Shown here one piece after another: positions 17,695 to 26,817 of a DNA stretch of 64,000 bases; the first letter of the stretch is position 1, and every line of letters starts with the position of its first letter. The translations under genes were made by a program, and so were the position numbers. The notes under the pieces are model-generated. The model was not told the DNA's origin. It saw nothing but the letters and a program-made list of their open reading frames with translations, and did not search any database. Source of the stretch: Hymenobacter edaphi (GTDB taxonomy: Bacteria > Bacteroidota > Bacteroidia > Cytophagales > Hymenobacteraceae). The stretch spans positions 186,001 through 250,000 of the forward strand of contig NZ_QHKM01000006.1 in NCBI RefSeq assembly GCF_003258365.1. Direction: 5' to 3'.

Positions 17695-20328
17695 TTACTT
17701 GATGTCGACCAGCAGACCCACGTAGGCCAGACGCCCGATGTTGGGGCCGCCGTACACCTGCACGTTGTTGCTGTCCAGCAGGTTGGCGCCGCCGGCCTGC
17801 ACTGTGGTGGCCAGGCGCGGAAGGGTGTAGCCCACGTAGGCATCCAGGGAGCTGTAGTTGCTCAGCTCGCCCACCGCAAACGGCGTTTCGTAGAGGTGGC
17901 CTTCGGCCCAGCGGTAGTTGGCGGAGTAGCTCAACTGCCCGGCCGTGCCGCTGGCGCCCAGGTTGAACTTGTGCTTGGGCGTGTTGAAGAACGTCTGGAA
18001 GTTCTCATCCGAGATGCGCGAGCGGTCCAGCACGTTCAGGCTGTAGTTGGCGCTCAGCGTCAGTGGTTTGTCCACGGTGTAGTTCACGCCGGCCGAGCCG
18101 CCCTGCGTTTCCACTTCCTGGCCGGCATTGGTCCACACCTGCAGCAGGCGGGTGGGTGCGGTGAGCGTGCCGTCGGGATTACCGATGAAGCGCTGCGCCC
18201 CGATAAAGTCGTTGTAGTGGCTGAGGTAATAGTTCAGGTCGATGTACAGCTTGTTGCTGAGCGTGCCGCGGTAACCCACTTCGTACGTGCTCAGGCGCTC
18301 CAGCTTCAGCGGGGCAATGTTGAACACCGTTGGCAACGGGGTAGTGCCGGGTAGGGCCTGGCCCTGGAAGCCCTTGCCCACGTTGCCGAGCAGCAGCACC
18401 GGGCCCACGTCGAGGCGGATGTACTGGTCGAGCTGGGTGGGGGAGCGGAAGGCGCGGCCGTAGCTGGCGCGGAAGCTGTGCTGGCGGTTGGCACCCACCG
18501 AGTACACCGCCGAGGCCCGCGGCGACACGGCCGGGTCGAAGTTCTTGAACCCGTCGACGCGCACGGCCAGGGCCAGCTTCAGCCGCTCGTCGAGCAGCTG
18601 CTGGCTAAGCTGGGTGTAGCCGCCCACCTCGTGGTTCTGGATGCGCTGGTCGTCGTCGGAAAAGAACTGTCCGTTCGAGCCCAGGCGGAACTTGCGGTAC
18701 GAGGCGCCCAGGATCAGGCTGGTGCTCTTGCCGAAGCGGAAGTCGTACTGGGCGTTGCCCTCGTTGAGCAGGGAGCTGGGGTTCAGGCGCGCCCCCTTGC
18801 CTGGCCGGCTATCCTTGATAATGGCCGAGCGCAACTCCCCGAACCGGGTATTGTTGGGGTCGAGCTGGGTGGCATTGGCGGCCGTTTGGGCCGCTGCCAG
18901 GGCTTGCTCTGCTGGCAGGCCGGCCGCGCGAGCCTGCTTGTAGGCGCCGTTGTAGGTGCCAAAGAACTGCTGGGCGTAAGTCGTCGCGGTGCCCTCGGCT
19001 ACCGGCGAGTTCTGAATGAACGCGCCCAGGAAGCCCAGGTCGTAGGAGTTGTTGCCGAAGTCCTGGGTGGAGGAGCCGCGCAAAAACCACCGCTCCCCGC
19101 GCAATTCGCCGCGGTACTGGTTGGTGCCGAAGTTGCGCAGGCGGTAGCGGCTGGAGCTCTGGTAGCTGGCCGTGCCCCGGTTGATGCTGGCCGCCACGGT
19201 GGCCTTCACCTTGTCGGTGAGCAGGTACGACACCGTCGGCACCACCTTGAAGGCCTTGGCCTTGTTGTCGTCGGCCACCAGAGTCGGCTCCGCGAAGCCG
19301 GGCATAAACACGGTTTTGCCGTACAGCTCGGGGCTGGTGCCGCCCGGCAGCTGCTGCGCCGGGCTGAAGGTGTTCGACACGTCGCCGTAGCGGTTCACCG
19401 CGTCGTAGCCCAGCGGCGAACCGGCCGGGTTGTTGGCCGGCGTCACGCGCAGGCTGGCCGGGCCGTAGTTGCTGGCCAGCCAGTCGTCGGCCGTCAGGTA
19501 GCTGCCGAGCACCTTAAAGGCGAAGCGCTTACCGATTTTGTGGGCGTAGCGCAACTGCCCGTCGAAGTAGCTGCGCTGCCCGCCGCGCACCCGCGCCGAG
19601 AAGCCCTCCGTCACGAACGGGTCCTTGGAGTTGAGCAGCACCACCCCGTTGAAGGCGTTGGCCCCGTACAGCGCCGAGGCCGGCCCGTGAATCACTTCGA
19701 TGCTGGCAATGTCCAGCTCCGGCAGGCCGGTCAGGTTGCCCGAGTTGATGTTGAGCGAGGGCGACTGGGTGTCGAAGTAGTCGACCAGCTGAATCACCCG
19801 CTCCGATTTGGGCGAGTTGAACCCGCGGGTGCTGAGGCTGCTCATCACCATGCTCGACGAGTTCACGTCGATGCCCTTGAACTGGTTGAGGCCGGCCAGC
19901 ACGTCGGGCGGGGGCAGGCGCTGCACCTGGGCGGCGCCTACTTTTTCCACCGTCACCGGGGCCTGCTGCAGGGCTTCTTCCACGCGGGAAGCCGCCACCA
20001 CCACTTCGTTGAGCGTCACCGCCTCGTTCAGGGTCACCACCACGTCGGGGGTGGGCTTACTCAGCTCCAGCTCGCGGGTTTCGTAGCCCACAAAGGACAC
20101 GGAAATGACCACCGGCCCGTCGCTGAAATCGGCGGGCAGCGAGAATTGCCCTTCCCGGTTGGTGCCGGTGCCGATCAGGGTGCCTTTTAAAAATACCGTA
20201 GCGCCGGGAATGGGCTGACCGGCATCATTGCGCACGACGCCACCCACACCGGCTTCTGATTGCGCCAGGGCCGGCAGGGCCAGCACAGCGCCGCCCAATG
20301 CCAGAAGGCAGGGGTACAGTTGCCGCAT
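17695..20328 (-). CDS. TonB-dependent receptor
   Basis: 877 residues from the ATG at 20328 (signal peptide MRQLYPCLLALGG...ALAQ). Seen: an N-terminal carboxypeptidase-D-regulatory-like domain (GVVRNDAGQPIPGATVFLKG, VSFVGYETREL), an LNEVVVAASRVEE TonB box/linker, a plug domain with RGFNSPKSERVIQLVDYFDT and VIHGPASALYGANAFNGVV, then a long barrel ending in LAYVGLLVDIK. It imports an unknown large ligand across the outer membrane with energy from TonB. No SusD partner, sigma factor or FecR lies next to it, so it is not a classical PUL. It sits alone between the AlkB-like gene and kynurenine monooxygenase. A GAAATTTG at 20392-20399 (minus strand) could be a -7 box, one base off consensus. Confidence 0.93.
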   Translation of the reverse strand: MRQLYPCLLALGGAVLALPALAQSEAGVGGVVRNDAGQPIPGATVFLKGTLIGTGTNREGQFSLPADFSDGPVVISVSFVGYETRELELSKPTPDVVVTLNEAVTLNEVVVAASRVEEALQQAPVTVEKVGAAQVQRLPPPDVLAGLNQFKGIDVNSSSMVMSSLSTRGFNSPKSERVIQLVDYFDTQSPSLNINSGNLTGLPELDIASIEVIHGPASALYGANAFNGVVLLNSKDPFVTEGFSARVRGGQRSYFDGQLRYAHKIGKRFAFKVLGSYLTADDWLASNYGPASLRVTPANNPAGSPLGYDAVNRYGDVSNTFSPAQQLPGGTSPELYGKTVFMPGFAEPTLVADDNKAKAFKVVPTVSYLLTDKVKATVAASINRGTASYQSSSRYRLRNFGTNQYRGELRGERWFLRGSSTQDFGNNSYDLGFLGAFIQNSPVAEGTATTYAQQFFGTYNGAYKQARAAGLPAEQALAAAQTAANATQLDPNNTRFGELRSAIIKDSRPGKGARLNPSSLLNEGNAQYDFRFGKSTSLILGASYRKFRLGSNGQFFSDDDQRIQNHEVGGYTQLSQQLLDERLKLALAVRVDGFKNFDPAVSPRASAVYSVGANRQHSFRASYGRAFRSPTQLDQYIRLDVGPVLLLGNVGKGFQGQALPGTTPLPTVFNIAPLKLERLSTYEVGYRGTLSNKLYIDLNYYLSHYNDFIGAQRFIGNPDGTLTAPTRLLQVWTNAGQEVETQGGSAGVNYTVDKPLTLSANYSLNVLDRSRISDENFQTFFNTPKHKFNLGASGTAGQLSYSANYRWAEGHLYETPFAVGELSNYSSLDAYVGYTLPRLATTVQAGGANLLDSNNVQVYGGPNIGRLAYVGLLVDIK

Positions 20329-20494
20329 AAAAAGAGAAGAAAGAGGAAAAAAAGACGCAGCATAACGTTCCGGGTATATGCTGCATGCCGACAAATTTCC
20401 GTAATCTTTCCGGATTTATAATACGCTGATTAATATAATGCTAGCCAAATCCTGCTGGGGTAGAAATAAATGCAGTTCTGGACCAATCGGGCCA

Positions 20495-20761
20495 CTAATA
20501 GCGAATGTCCGGGTGCCCCGTCAGGCTGGGGCAATCCAGGTCGCCCAGGGTAAAATCACCAATCTGCAGCTGGCCCTGCCCCGCATCGGCCGGCTGCGCT
20601 GGCTGAGCTGCTTCGGGAGATGGAGCCGGCGCGGTAATTTCTTGAGATACAGCCTTGAACACAGGATTGAAGGCGGTAATCAGCGGAGTGGTAAAGGCAA
20701 GCATGTTGGGCGGAGGTGGTTTGGTACTTAAGGCAGAATTAATGGTAAGGTAGGCAATCAT
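20495..20761 (-). CDS. small Pro-rich protein with conserved C-terminus LTGHPDIRY
   Basis: 88 residues from the ATG at 20761 (a later ATG at 20704 is possible). There is no signal peptide. Residues about 45-60 are Pro/Ala/Gln-rich, and the end reads LQIGDFTLGDLDCPSLTGHPDIRY (shown here in parts: LQIGDFTLGDL, DCPSLTGHPDIRY). The last 24 residues align without gaps to the small protein at 44235-44432 (MQVGEYLVGEA, PDPRLTGHPGIRY). TATTATTG at 20783-20790 is a one-mismatch -7 box about 22 bp upstream. It lies upstream of the TonB receptor on the same strand, 166 bp away. Function unknown; the conserved C-terminus suggests a recognition tag or binding motif. Confidence 0.65.
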   Translation of the reverse strand: MIAYLTINSALSTKPPPPNMLAFTTPLITAFNPVFKAVSQEITAPAPSPEAAQPAQPADAGQGQLQIGDFTLGDLDCPSLTGHPDIRY

Positions 20762-20782
20762 ACGGGGTTTGCTGTATTAAGG

Positions 20783-20790
20783 CAATAATA
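20783..20790 (-). promoter_or_regulatory. putative -7 box for the small LTGHPDIRY protein
   Basis: On the minus strand TATTATTG, one base from TAnnTTTG, 22 bp before the ATG at 20761. The spacing is like that of the box before the related gene at 44235. Confidence 0.4.
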
Positions 20791-20871
20791 CTTGTGCATT
20801 TTTTGGTAAACCGCCCGGCCGGCTCGCCTTTCGGGGCGGCGGCGAAATGCGCGCTTGTAAGCGGAATGCCT

Positions 20872-20879
20872 TACTTTCG
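20872..20879 (+). promoter_or_regulatory. putative -7 box for kmo
   Basis: TACTTTCG, one base from TAnnTTTG, 19 bp before the kmo ATG. A TTG at 20855-20857 is closer than the usual -33 spacing. Confidence 0.35.
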
Positions 20880-20897
20880 GACCCACCCATTCCCTGT

Positions 20898-22295
20898 ATG
20901 ACGACTTCCGCCTCCCCCGCGCCGGGGCTCCCGACTCCGGCCGCCGCCCCCAACCGCCTCACCATTACCGGCGCCGGACTGGTCGGCTCCCTGCTTGCCC
21001 TGTACCTGGCCCGCCGCGGCTACTCGGTGGATGTGTACGAGCGGCGCCCCGACCCGCGCCGCGCCGGCGCCGATTCCGGCCGCTCCATCAACCTCGCCCT
21101 GTCGGACCGCGGCTGGCGGGCCCTGGAGGGCGTGGGCATTGCCGAGGCGGTGCGCGAGGTGGCCATTCCGATGTACGGGCGGGTGATGCACGACGCGCAC
21201 GGCAACCTCAGCCAGCAGCCCTACGGCCAGCCTGGGCAGGGTATCTACTCCGTGTCGCGGGGCGGGCTGAACCGCCGCCTGCTGGAGCTGGCCGAAGCCG
21301 AAGCCGGCGTGCGGCTGTTCTTCGGCCAGCAGTGCCTCGATGTGAACCTGCGCCAGCAGGAGCTGCACCTGCGCGACATCGAAACCGGCCAGGAACTGCA
21401 CCAGCCCTACCAGCACCTGTTCGGCACCGACGGCGCCTTCTCGGCCGTGCGCAGTGCCTTGCAGCGGACCGAGCGGTTCGACTACTCGCAGTCTTACCTC
21501 GAATACGGCTACAAGGAGCTGACCATTGCGGCGGCGCCCGACGGCGGCTGGGTGCTGGAAAAGCACGCGCTGCATATCTGGCCGCGCGGCAGCTACATGA
21601 TGATTGCCCTGCCCAACCTCGACGGCACCTTCACCTGCACGCTGTTTTTCCCCTTCGAGGGCGCCGACTCGTTTGCCTCGCTGCAGACGCCCGCCGACGT
21701 GACGGAGTTTTTCGGGCGCGTCTTCCCCGACGCGCTGCCGCTGATGCCGGAGCTGACCGACGACTTCTTCCACAACCCCACTTCCTCGCTGGTGACGGTG
21801 AAGTGCTTTCCCTGGTCGCTCGAAGGCGAGGCGCTGCTGCTCGGCGACGCGGCCCACGCCATCGTGCCCTTCTACGGGCAGGGCATGAACGCCGGCTTCG
21901 AGGACTGCACCGTGCTCGACGAGCTGATGGAGCGGCACGGCGCCGACTGGCAGACGGTGTTCCGCGAGTTTCAGCAGCTGCGCAAGCCCAACACCGACGC
22001 CGTGGCCGACCTGGCCGTGTACAACTTCGTGGAAATGCGCGACAAGGTGGCCGACCCGCGCTTCCTGCTGCAAAAGAAAATTGAGGGCAAAATCTCGGCG
22101 CAGTACCCCGGGCAGTGGACCTCGCTCTACTCCCAGGTCACGTTCTCGCACCGCCCCTACGCCGAGGCCTGGGCCAACGGCCAGCGCCAGGACGCCATCA
22201 TGGCCCGCCTGATGAAGCACATCGATACCGAAGCCGACTACGACCGGCCCGAGGTGCAGGCAATGGTGGGAAAAGAGCTGGAGCGGGCTGGGTAA
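20898..22295 (+). CDS. kmo: kynurenine 3-monooxygenase
   Basis: 465 residues. An FAD-dependent hydroxylase that converts kynurenine to 3-hydroxykynurenine with NADPH and O2. Seen: the dinucleotide fold ITGAGLVGSLLALYLARRGY, VDVYERRPDPR, GRSINLALSDRGWRAL, MYGRVMHD, the FAD-contact motif LLLGDAAHAIVPFYGQGMNA, and GFEDCTVLDEL. Length and motif order match bacterial KMO. The first 18 residues (Ala/Pro-rich) precede the fold. The ATG at 20898 is chosen because a -7-like box lies 19 bp before it. It ends 7 bp from a convergent PAP2-like gene. The other kynurenine genes are 5-9 kb away on the same strand, so regulation is probably separate. Confidence 0.95.
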   Translation: MTTSASPAPGLPTPAAAPNRLTITGAGLVGSLLALYLARRGYSVDVYERRPDPRRAGADSGRSINLALSDRGWRALEGVGIAEAVREVAIPMYGRVMHDAHGNLSQQPYGQPGQGIYSVSRGGLNRRLLELAEAEAGVRLFFGQQCLDVNLRQQELHLRDIETGQELHQPYQHLFGTDGAFSAVRSALQRTERFDYSQSYLEYGYKELTIAAAPDGGWVLEKHALHIWPRGSYMMIALPNLDGTFTCTLFFPFEGADSFASLQTPADVTEFFGRVFPDALPLMPELTDDFFHNPTSSLVTVKCFPWSLEGEALLLGDAAHAIVPFYGQGMNAGFEDCTVLDELMERHGADWQTVFREFQQLRKPNTDAVADLAVYNFVEMRDKVADPRFLLQKKIEGKISAQYPGQWTSLYSQVTFSHRPYAEAWANGQRQDAIMARLMKHIDTEADYDRPEVQAMVGKELERAG

Positions 22296-22302
22296 CAGGG
22301 CG

Positions 22303-22923
22303 TTAAAACGCGCTGAACGCCAGCCATATCACGGTGCCCAGCATCAGCCCGGCCAGCACTTGCGCGCGGGTGTGGGCGCGCAGCTGCAGCCGGGCCCAGC
22401 CCACGGCCGCAGCCAGCAGTAGTACGGCCAGCAAGGTGAGCGGGGCGGCGCTGCCCCTTCCCGGGGCCGTCAGCAGCCACAGGCCTAGCCCGACGGCCCC
22501 CCCCATGCCCACGCCGTGCGCGCTGATTTTCCACCATAGCGTAATAAGCGTAGTCAGCAGCACCGATACGGTGATGCCGGCGAACAGCCGACTCAGCAAC
22601 TCGGCCTGCGGGGCGTAGCTGGCCAGCAGCACGGCGGCGGCCGCAAAGCCGCCGGCGGCCAGCAGCAGCGGCGCGGTGCGTTGGCGCCGGTCGGGCAGCT
22701 CCACCGAACTGATGAGGCCGAAGCGGGCCATCAGGCCAATCAGCAGGCTGGGCAGCCAGAAACTCAGCGCCCAGGCCTGCAGCAGCAGTGTGGCCGGTAC
22801 CGGGGCCACGCCAGGCACCGGCAGCCGGCTAGGCCAGCCGTAGCAGAGCAGCAGCACCAGGTACGTGGGCACCAGCAGCGGGTGGAAGACGATGGAGAGC
22901 AGCTGGGCCAAACGGTGGGACAC
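22303..22923 (-). CDS. PAP2-related integral membrane protein
   Basis: 206 residues from a GTG at 22923. Seen: LSIVFHPLLVPTYL near the N-terminus, about six hydrophobic helices, KISAHGVGMGG, and the end ARLQLRAHTRAQVLAGLMLG, which corresponds to the last phosphatase motif of PAP2 proteins. The earlier KxxxxxxRP motif is not clear, so activity is uncertain. The frame is open to an ATG at 23019, but that would overlap the end of the next lipoprotein gene by 53 bp. TATTTTTG on the minus strand at 22929-22936 is a perfect -7 box; it sits so close that the transcript would start at or next to the GTG, that is, nearly leaderless. Alternatively the true start is the upstream ATG. Confidence 0.72.
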   Translation of the reverse strand: MSHRLAQLLSIVFHPLLVPTYLVLLLCYGWPSRLPVPGVAPVPATLLLQAWALSFWLPSLLIGLMARFGLISSVELPDRRQRTAPLLLAAGGFAAAAVLLASYAPQAELLSRLFAGITVSVLLTTLITLWWKISAHGVGMGGAVGLGLWLLTAPGRGSAAPLTLLAVLLLAAAVGWARLQLRAHTRAQVLAGLMLGTVIWLAFSAF

Positions 22924-22928
22924 AGCGG

Positions 22929-22936
22929 CAAAAATA
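22929..22936 (-). promoter_or_regulatory. -7 box TATTTTTG upstream of the PAP2-like gene
   Basis: Exact TAnnTTTG on the minus strand, 6 bp before the GTG. Either the mRNA is nearly leaderless, or the match is chance inside a longer coding region. Confidence 0.35.
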
Positions 22937-22966
22937 GACGTTGCCGCGGGCCGCTGCGTCAGTCCA

Positions 22967-23470
22967 TTACATTCCTGGCAAGAGGCGTAGCCGGAAGCGG
23001 GAATCGGCATTGCTAACACCCAGCCGGTAAGCGGGAGTTAAAAAGAGGCGAGTGCGCCAGCCCGCACTTGCCGGGCGGTATTGCAAGTGAAAACGCAGCG
23101 TGTCTTGTGAGGTATAATCGACCAAGCTGATGAGCAGGGGCTGCCCGGTCCAGAAGAACGGTGCGGTGGTATCGGCCGACCAGGTGCCGGATGGGGATGG
23201 TGCGACTCCCGGTCGTTGCTGAACACGGGGAGAATACAAATACTCGGTAGCAGATACAAAATCGACATCGGTCTGGGTACTGTCGCCGTCCGCGGTGGGC
23301 AAGTACCCCGCAAATGCACACCCACGCAACGGCGGTGGGGGAGGCGAAACCGAATTAGAGGTAAAAGCAAAATGGGACGGAGCAGTCTGCTCGCATCCCA
23401 TTGCTGTTGGTATCAGTAGAAGCCCAGTTATAGGCCGAAAGAAGGCTGCTTTTGCGCAGAGGAGTGGCAT
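22967..23470 (-). CDS. hypothetical lipoprotein
   Basis: 167 residues. The N-terminus (FFRPITGLLLIPTAMGC) is a lipoprotein signal with lipobox TAMGC at residues 22-26. The mature region has a polyproline run (SPPPPPLRGC), then FVSATEYLYSPRV, FFWTGQPLLISLVDYTS and LRFHLQYRPASAGW, consistent with a small beta-rich domain. I do not recognise a family. The local GC content is lower than in neighbours. Its end overlaps the 5' extension of the PAP2-like gene. It starts 36 bp after the stop codon of rpoN on the same strand, so it may be read from rpoN transcripts. Confidence 0.6.
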   Translation of the reverse strand: MPLLCAKAAFFRPITGLLLIPTAMGCEQTAPSHFAFTSNSVSPPPPPLRGCAFAGYLPTADGDSTQTDVDFVSATEYLYSPRVQQRPGVAPSPSGTWSADTTAPFFWTGQPLLISLVDYTSQDTLRFHLQYRPASAGWRTRLFLTPAYRLGVSNADSRFRLRLLPGM

Positions 23471-23506
23471 AGATGCGGGGCTGATGCGCCAATCTATTGG
23501 GGCCGA

Positions 23507-25090
23507 CTACAGCTCCTTGCGCAGCCGCGCCACCGGAATGTTCAACTGCTCGCGGTACTTGGCCACGGTGCGCCGGGCAATGTTGTAGCCGCGGGTGTTG
23601 AGCATCTTTTCCAGCTTGTCGTCCGAGAGCGGGCGGCGCTTGTCCTCGGCTTCGATGATTTCCTTCAGGATGTGCTTCACCTCGCGCGAGCTGGCGTCCT
23701 CCCCCGAGTCGGTGGCAATGCCTTCGGAGAAGAAGTACTTCAGCGGGTAGATGCCGAATTCGGTCTGCACGGCCTTGGAGTTGGCCACCCGGCTCACGGT
23801 GCTGATGTCCATGCCGATTTCGGTGGCTATGTCCTTCAGAATCATCGGGCGCAGCTTGCTTTCGTCGCCGTCGAGGAAAAACTCGCGCTGGTAGCGTACG
23901 ATGGAGTCCATGGTGCGCAGCAGGGTGTTCTGGCGCTGCTTGATGGCGTCGATAAACCACTTGGCCGCGTCCAGCTTCTGCTTCACGAAAGTCACGGCTT
24001 CCTTAAGCTTCTTGTCCTTGCGGGCGCCCTTGTCGTAGGCCTGAAACATCTCCTGGTAGTCGCGGCTCACGCGCAGGTCGGGGGCGTTGCGCGCGTTCAG
24101 CGTCAGGTTCAGGTCGCCGTTGTCGTTGGTCAGGATGAAGTCGGGGATGATGTACTGCACCCGGCCGCCGCCGGTGGGGCCCGAGCCGCCAGGCTTGGGA
24201 TTGAGCTTCAGAATCAGGCTGATGGCGTCTTTCAGCTCGTCGTCTTCCAGGTCCAGCTTCTGCTGAATGCGCTGGTAGTGCTTCTTGGTGAACTCGTCGA
24301 ACGTGTCCATCAGAATGTGCTGGGCGTGGTCCACCACGTCGTCGTGGGGGCGGCGGTCCAGCTGCAGCAGCAGGCACTCGCGCAGGTCGCGGGCGCCGAT
24401 GCCAGGCGGGTCGAAGGTCTGAATCAGGCGCAGCACCAGCTCGATTTCGGCCTCCGAGGCGTCGATGTTCTGCGAGAAGGCCAGGTCGTTGACGATGGCG
24501 CCCAGGTCGCGGCGGATGTAGCCGTCGGCGTCGATGGAGCCGATGAGCTGCCGCCCGATGGCCTCTTCCTTGTCGTCGAGGTCCATGAAGCGCAGCTGCT
24601 CGAACAGCGAGTCGGTGAGCGTGCTGCTGGTATCGGCCAGGGGCATGTCGCGCTCCTCCTCGTCGCCGCCGTTGTCGCCCTGCATCTTGTAGCCGGCTAT
24701 TTCGTCGTCGTTGAGGTAGTCGTCGATGTCGAGGTCGTCGGAGTCCTTGGTTTCACTGGTATCCTCGTCCTTGGGCAGCTCGATTTCGGGCTCCGGCACC
24801 TCGTCAAAATCCTCGTCGAGAATGTTTTCCTCGTTGTCGTACTCTTCGCCCTCGGCCGGCTCGTCGGGGGTATCGTCGTCCGCGTCGTCGTCGCCGAACT
24901 CGTCGTCCGCGTCCTCGTCGGCCAGGTCGGCTTCCTCCGCGTCGCCTTCTTCCAGCGCCGGATTCATTTCCAGCTCTTCCTTGATGCGCATTTCCAGCTC
25001 CGCCGTAGGAATTTGGAGGAGCTTGATGAATTGGATCTGTTGGGGGGACAGCTTCTGCGAGAGAAGCTGCTTCATGTCCAGTCTTTGCAT
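23507..25090 (-). CDS. rpoN: RNA polymerase sigma-54 factor
   Basis: 527 residues from the ATG at 25090. Seen: region I MKQLLSQKLSPQQIQFIKLLQIPTAEL (quoted in parts: QKLSPQQIQFIKLLQ), NPALEEGD, then a very acidic stretch to about residue 140 (DDEFGDDDADDDTP), a core-binding region with DPPGIGARDLRECLLLQL, the HTH region DISTVSRVANSKAVQTEFGI, and the canonical RpoN box ARRTVAKYRE at about 505-514. It directs RNA polymerase to -24/-12 promoters and needs an AAA+ enhancer-binding activator, none of which is in this window. The acidic region II is longer than in E. coli RpoN. A 105-bp upstream extension of the frame is rejected because the RpoN fold starts at MQRLDMKQLL. Confidence 0.96.
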   Translation of the reverse strand: MQRLDMKQLLSQKLSPQQIQFIKLLQIPTAELEMRIKEELEMNPALEEGDAEEADLADEDADDEFGDDDADDDTPDEPAEGEEYDNEENILDEDFDEVPEPEIELPKDEDTSETKDSDDLDIDDYLNDDEIAGYKMQGDNGGDEEERDMPLADTSSTLTDSLFEQLRFMDLDDKEEAIGRQLIGSIDADGYIRRDLGAIVNDLAFSQNIDASEAEIELVLRLIQTFDPPGIGARDLRECLLLQLDRRPHDDVVDHAQHILMDTFDEFTKKHYQRIQQKLDLEDDELKDAISLILKLNPKPGGSGPTGGGRVQYIIPDFILTNDNGDLNLTLNARNAPDLRVSRDYQEMFQAYDKGARKDKKLKEAVTFVKQKLDAAKWFIDAIKQRQNTLLRTMDSIVRYQREFFLDGDESKLRPMILKDIATEIGMDISTVSRVANSKAVQTEFGIYPLKYFFSEGIATDSGEDASSREVKHILKEIIEAEDKRRPLSDDKLEKMLNTRGYNIARRTVAKYREQLNIPVARLRKEL

Positions 25091-25189
25091 GGCAGCGGTA
25101 AGCGGTGCGGGGCGCCAAAAGTAGCAGGCGCAGCCCTGCCAAATATAGCCTACTGTGTACTTGAGTTGGGGCGGAAAGGTTGGTAGGGC

Positions 25190-25268
25190 TGTCATGTCGA
25201 GCGAAGCGAGACATCTGGGGCAATGTCAATGTCGTTCACCCAGATGTCTCGCTTCGCTCGACATGACA
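25190..25268. repeat. REP-like palindrome, 30-bp perfect arms
   Basis: The left arm at 25190-25219 (TGTCATGTCGAGCGAAGCGA then GACATCTGGG) is exactly the reverse complement of 25239-25268, with a 19-bp loop. A third, degenerate copy (GAGATGTCTCGACAAGCTCG) follows at about 25291-25310. It lies between divergent rpoN and asnS. It belongs to the GAGCGAAGCG class of dispersed intergenic palindromes and is related in its core to the element at 41685-41850. Confidence 0.85.
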
Positions 25269-25373
25269 ATACCACAAGCCGTCAGCACGCGAGATGTCTC
25301 GACAAGCTCGACATAACGGTCTGATTTGCTCGGAATGACCGGCGGGGGAGGCGGGAATGACATGCAAGCCGCG

Positions 25374-25381
25374 TATTTTTG
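25374..25381 (+). promoter_or_regulatory. -7 box for asnS
   Basis: TATTTTTG, an exact TAnnTTTG, 26 bp before the asnS ATG. There is no obvious -33 TTG. Confidence 0.6.
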
Positions 25382-25406
25382 CCGGCTCAACTTCATTGCT
25401 AAGACG

Positions 25407-26801
25407 ATGTCCGTCAGAAGATCAAGCGTAGAGGCGCTGCTGACCAGCCAGGAGCTGGACCGCGAAGTGCTCGTAAAAGGCTGGGTGCGAACCCGCCGCG
25501 GCAACAAATACGTGCAGTTTATTGCCGTCAACGACGGCTCGACCATCAATAATCTGCAGGTAGTAGCCGACGCTGAGAAGTTTCCGGAAGAGACGCTCAA
25601 GGACGTCACCACCGGTTCGTGCATCGCCGTGCGCGGCAAGCTGGTGGCCTCGCAGGGCAAGGGCCAGGCCACCGAAGTGCAGGCTCTCGAAATCGAGGTG
25701 CTGGGCAAGGCCGACCCCGAAACCTACCCGCTGCAGAAAAAAGGCCACTCGCTGGAGTTCTTGCGCGAAATTGCCCACCTGCGCCCCCGCACCAACACCT
25801 TCGGGGCGGTGCTGCGCCTGCGCCACGCGCTGGCCTTTGCCGTGCACCAGTACTTCAACGACCGGGGCTTCTTCTACGTGCACACGCCCATCATCACCGG
25901 CTCCGACGCCGAGGGCGCCGGCCAGATGTTCCGCGTGACCACCCTGCCCGACCAGAACCCGCCCCTCACCGAAGCCGGGCAGGTGGATTACTCGGAGGAC
26001 TTCTTCGGCAAAGCCACCAACCTGACCGTTTCGGGGCAGCTGGAGGGCGAGCTGGCCGCCATGGCCCTGGGCCAGGTGTATACCTTCGGGCCGACTTTCC
26101 GCGCCGAAAACTCCAACACGGCCCGCCATTTGGCCGAGTTCTGGATGATCGAGCCGGAAATGGCCTTCTACGACCTGCAGGACAACATGGACCTGGCGGA
26201 GGATTTCCTGCGCTACCTCGTGCGCTACGCCCTGGAGAAGTGCCCGGCCGATCTGCAATTCCTCAACGACCAGTACGACAAGGAGCTGCTCACGCGCCTG
26301 CGCTTCGTTATCGACAACGACTTCCAGCGCCTGACCTACACCGAGGCGGTGGACATCCTGAAAACGGCCAAGCAGAAGTTTGAATTCCCGGTGGACTGGG
26401 GCACCGACCTGCAGTCGGAGCACGAGCGGTACCTGGTGGAGAAGCACTTCAAGAAGCCGGTTATCCTGACGAACTACCCGAAGGACATCAAGGCCTTCTA
26501 CATGAAGCTCGACGAGGACGGTCGCACCGTGCGCGCCATGGACGTGCTCTTCCCCGGCATCGGCGAAATCATCGGCGGCTCGCAGCGCGAGGAAGACCTG
26601 GAGAAGCTGGAGCAGCGGATGCAGGAAATGCACGTGCCCGCCGAGGAACTGTGGTGGTACCTCGATACGCGCCGCTTTGGCACGGCCCCGCACTCGGGCT
26701 TCGGCCTGGGCTTCGAGCGCCTGGTGCTCTTCGTGACCGGCATGACCAACATCCGCGACGTAATTCCCTTCCCGCGCTTCCCCAAGAACGCGGAGTTTTA
26801 A
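25407..26801 (+). CDS. asnS: asparaginyl-tRNA synthetase
   Basis: 464 residues. A class II synthetase that charges tRNA-Asn. Seen: an N-terminal OB fold anticodon-binding domain ([19 protein letters not shown]), a motif 1 region ([20 protein letters not shown]), the motif 2 sequence [20 protein letters not shown], and motif 3 [17 protein letters not shown]. The insertion [20 protein letters not shown] is typical of bacterial AsnRS. The ATG at 25407 is chosen; the frame upstream to 25326 is within the promoter region. A strong terminator follows, though it sits just inside the repeat-bounded accessory segment. Confidence 0.97.
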   Translation: MSVRRSSVEALLTSQELDREVLVKGWVRTRRGNKYVQFIAVNDGSTINNLQVVADAEKFPEETLKDVTTGSCIAVRGKLVASQGKGQATEVQALEIEVLGKADPETYPLQKKGHSLEFLREIAHLRPRTNTFGAVLRLRHALAFAVHQYFNDRGFFYVHTPIITGSDAEGAGQMFRVTTLPDQNPPLTEAGQVDYSEDFFGKATNLTVSGQLEGELAAMALGQVYTFGPTFRAENSNTARHLAEFWMIEPEMAFYDLQDNMDLAEDFLRYLVRYALEKCPADLQFLNDQYDKELLTRLRFVIDNDFQRLTYTEAVDILKTAKQKFEFPVDWGTDLQSEHERYLVEKHFKKPVILTNYPKDIKAFYMKLDEDGRTVRAMDVLFPGIGEIIGGSQREEDLEKLEQRMQEMHVPAEELWWYLDTRRFGTAPHSGFGLGFERLVLFVTGMTNIRDVIPFPRFPKNAEF

Positions 26802-26817
26802 GCGCTCAGGCGCTAAA

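Noticed and set aside
17695-20328. SusCD polysaccharide utilisation locus
   Set aside because: No SusD, no glycoside hydrolase and no sensor next to the receptor.
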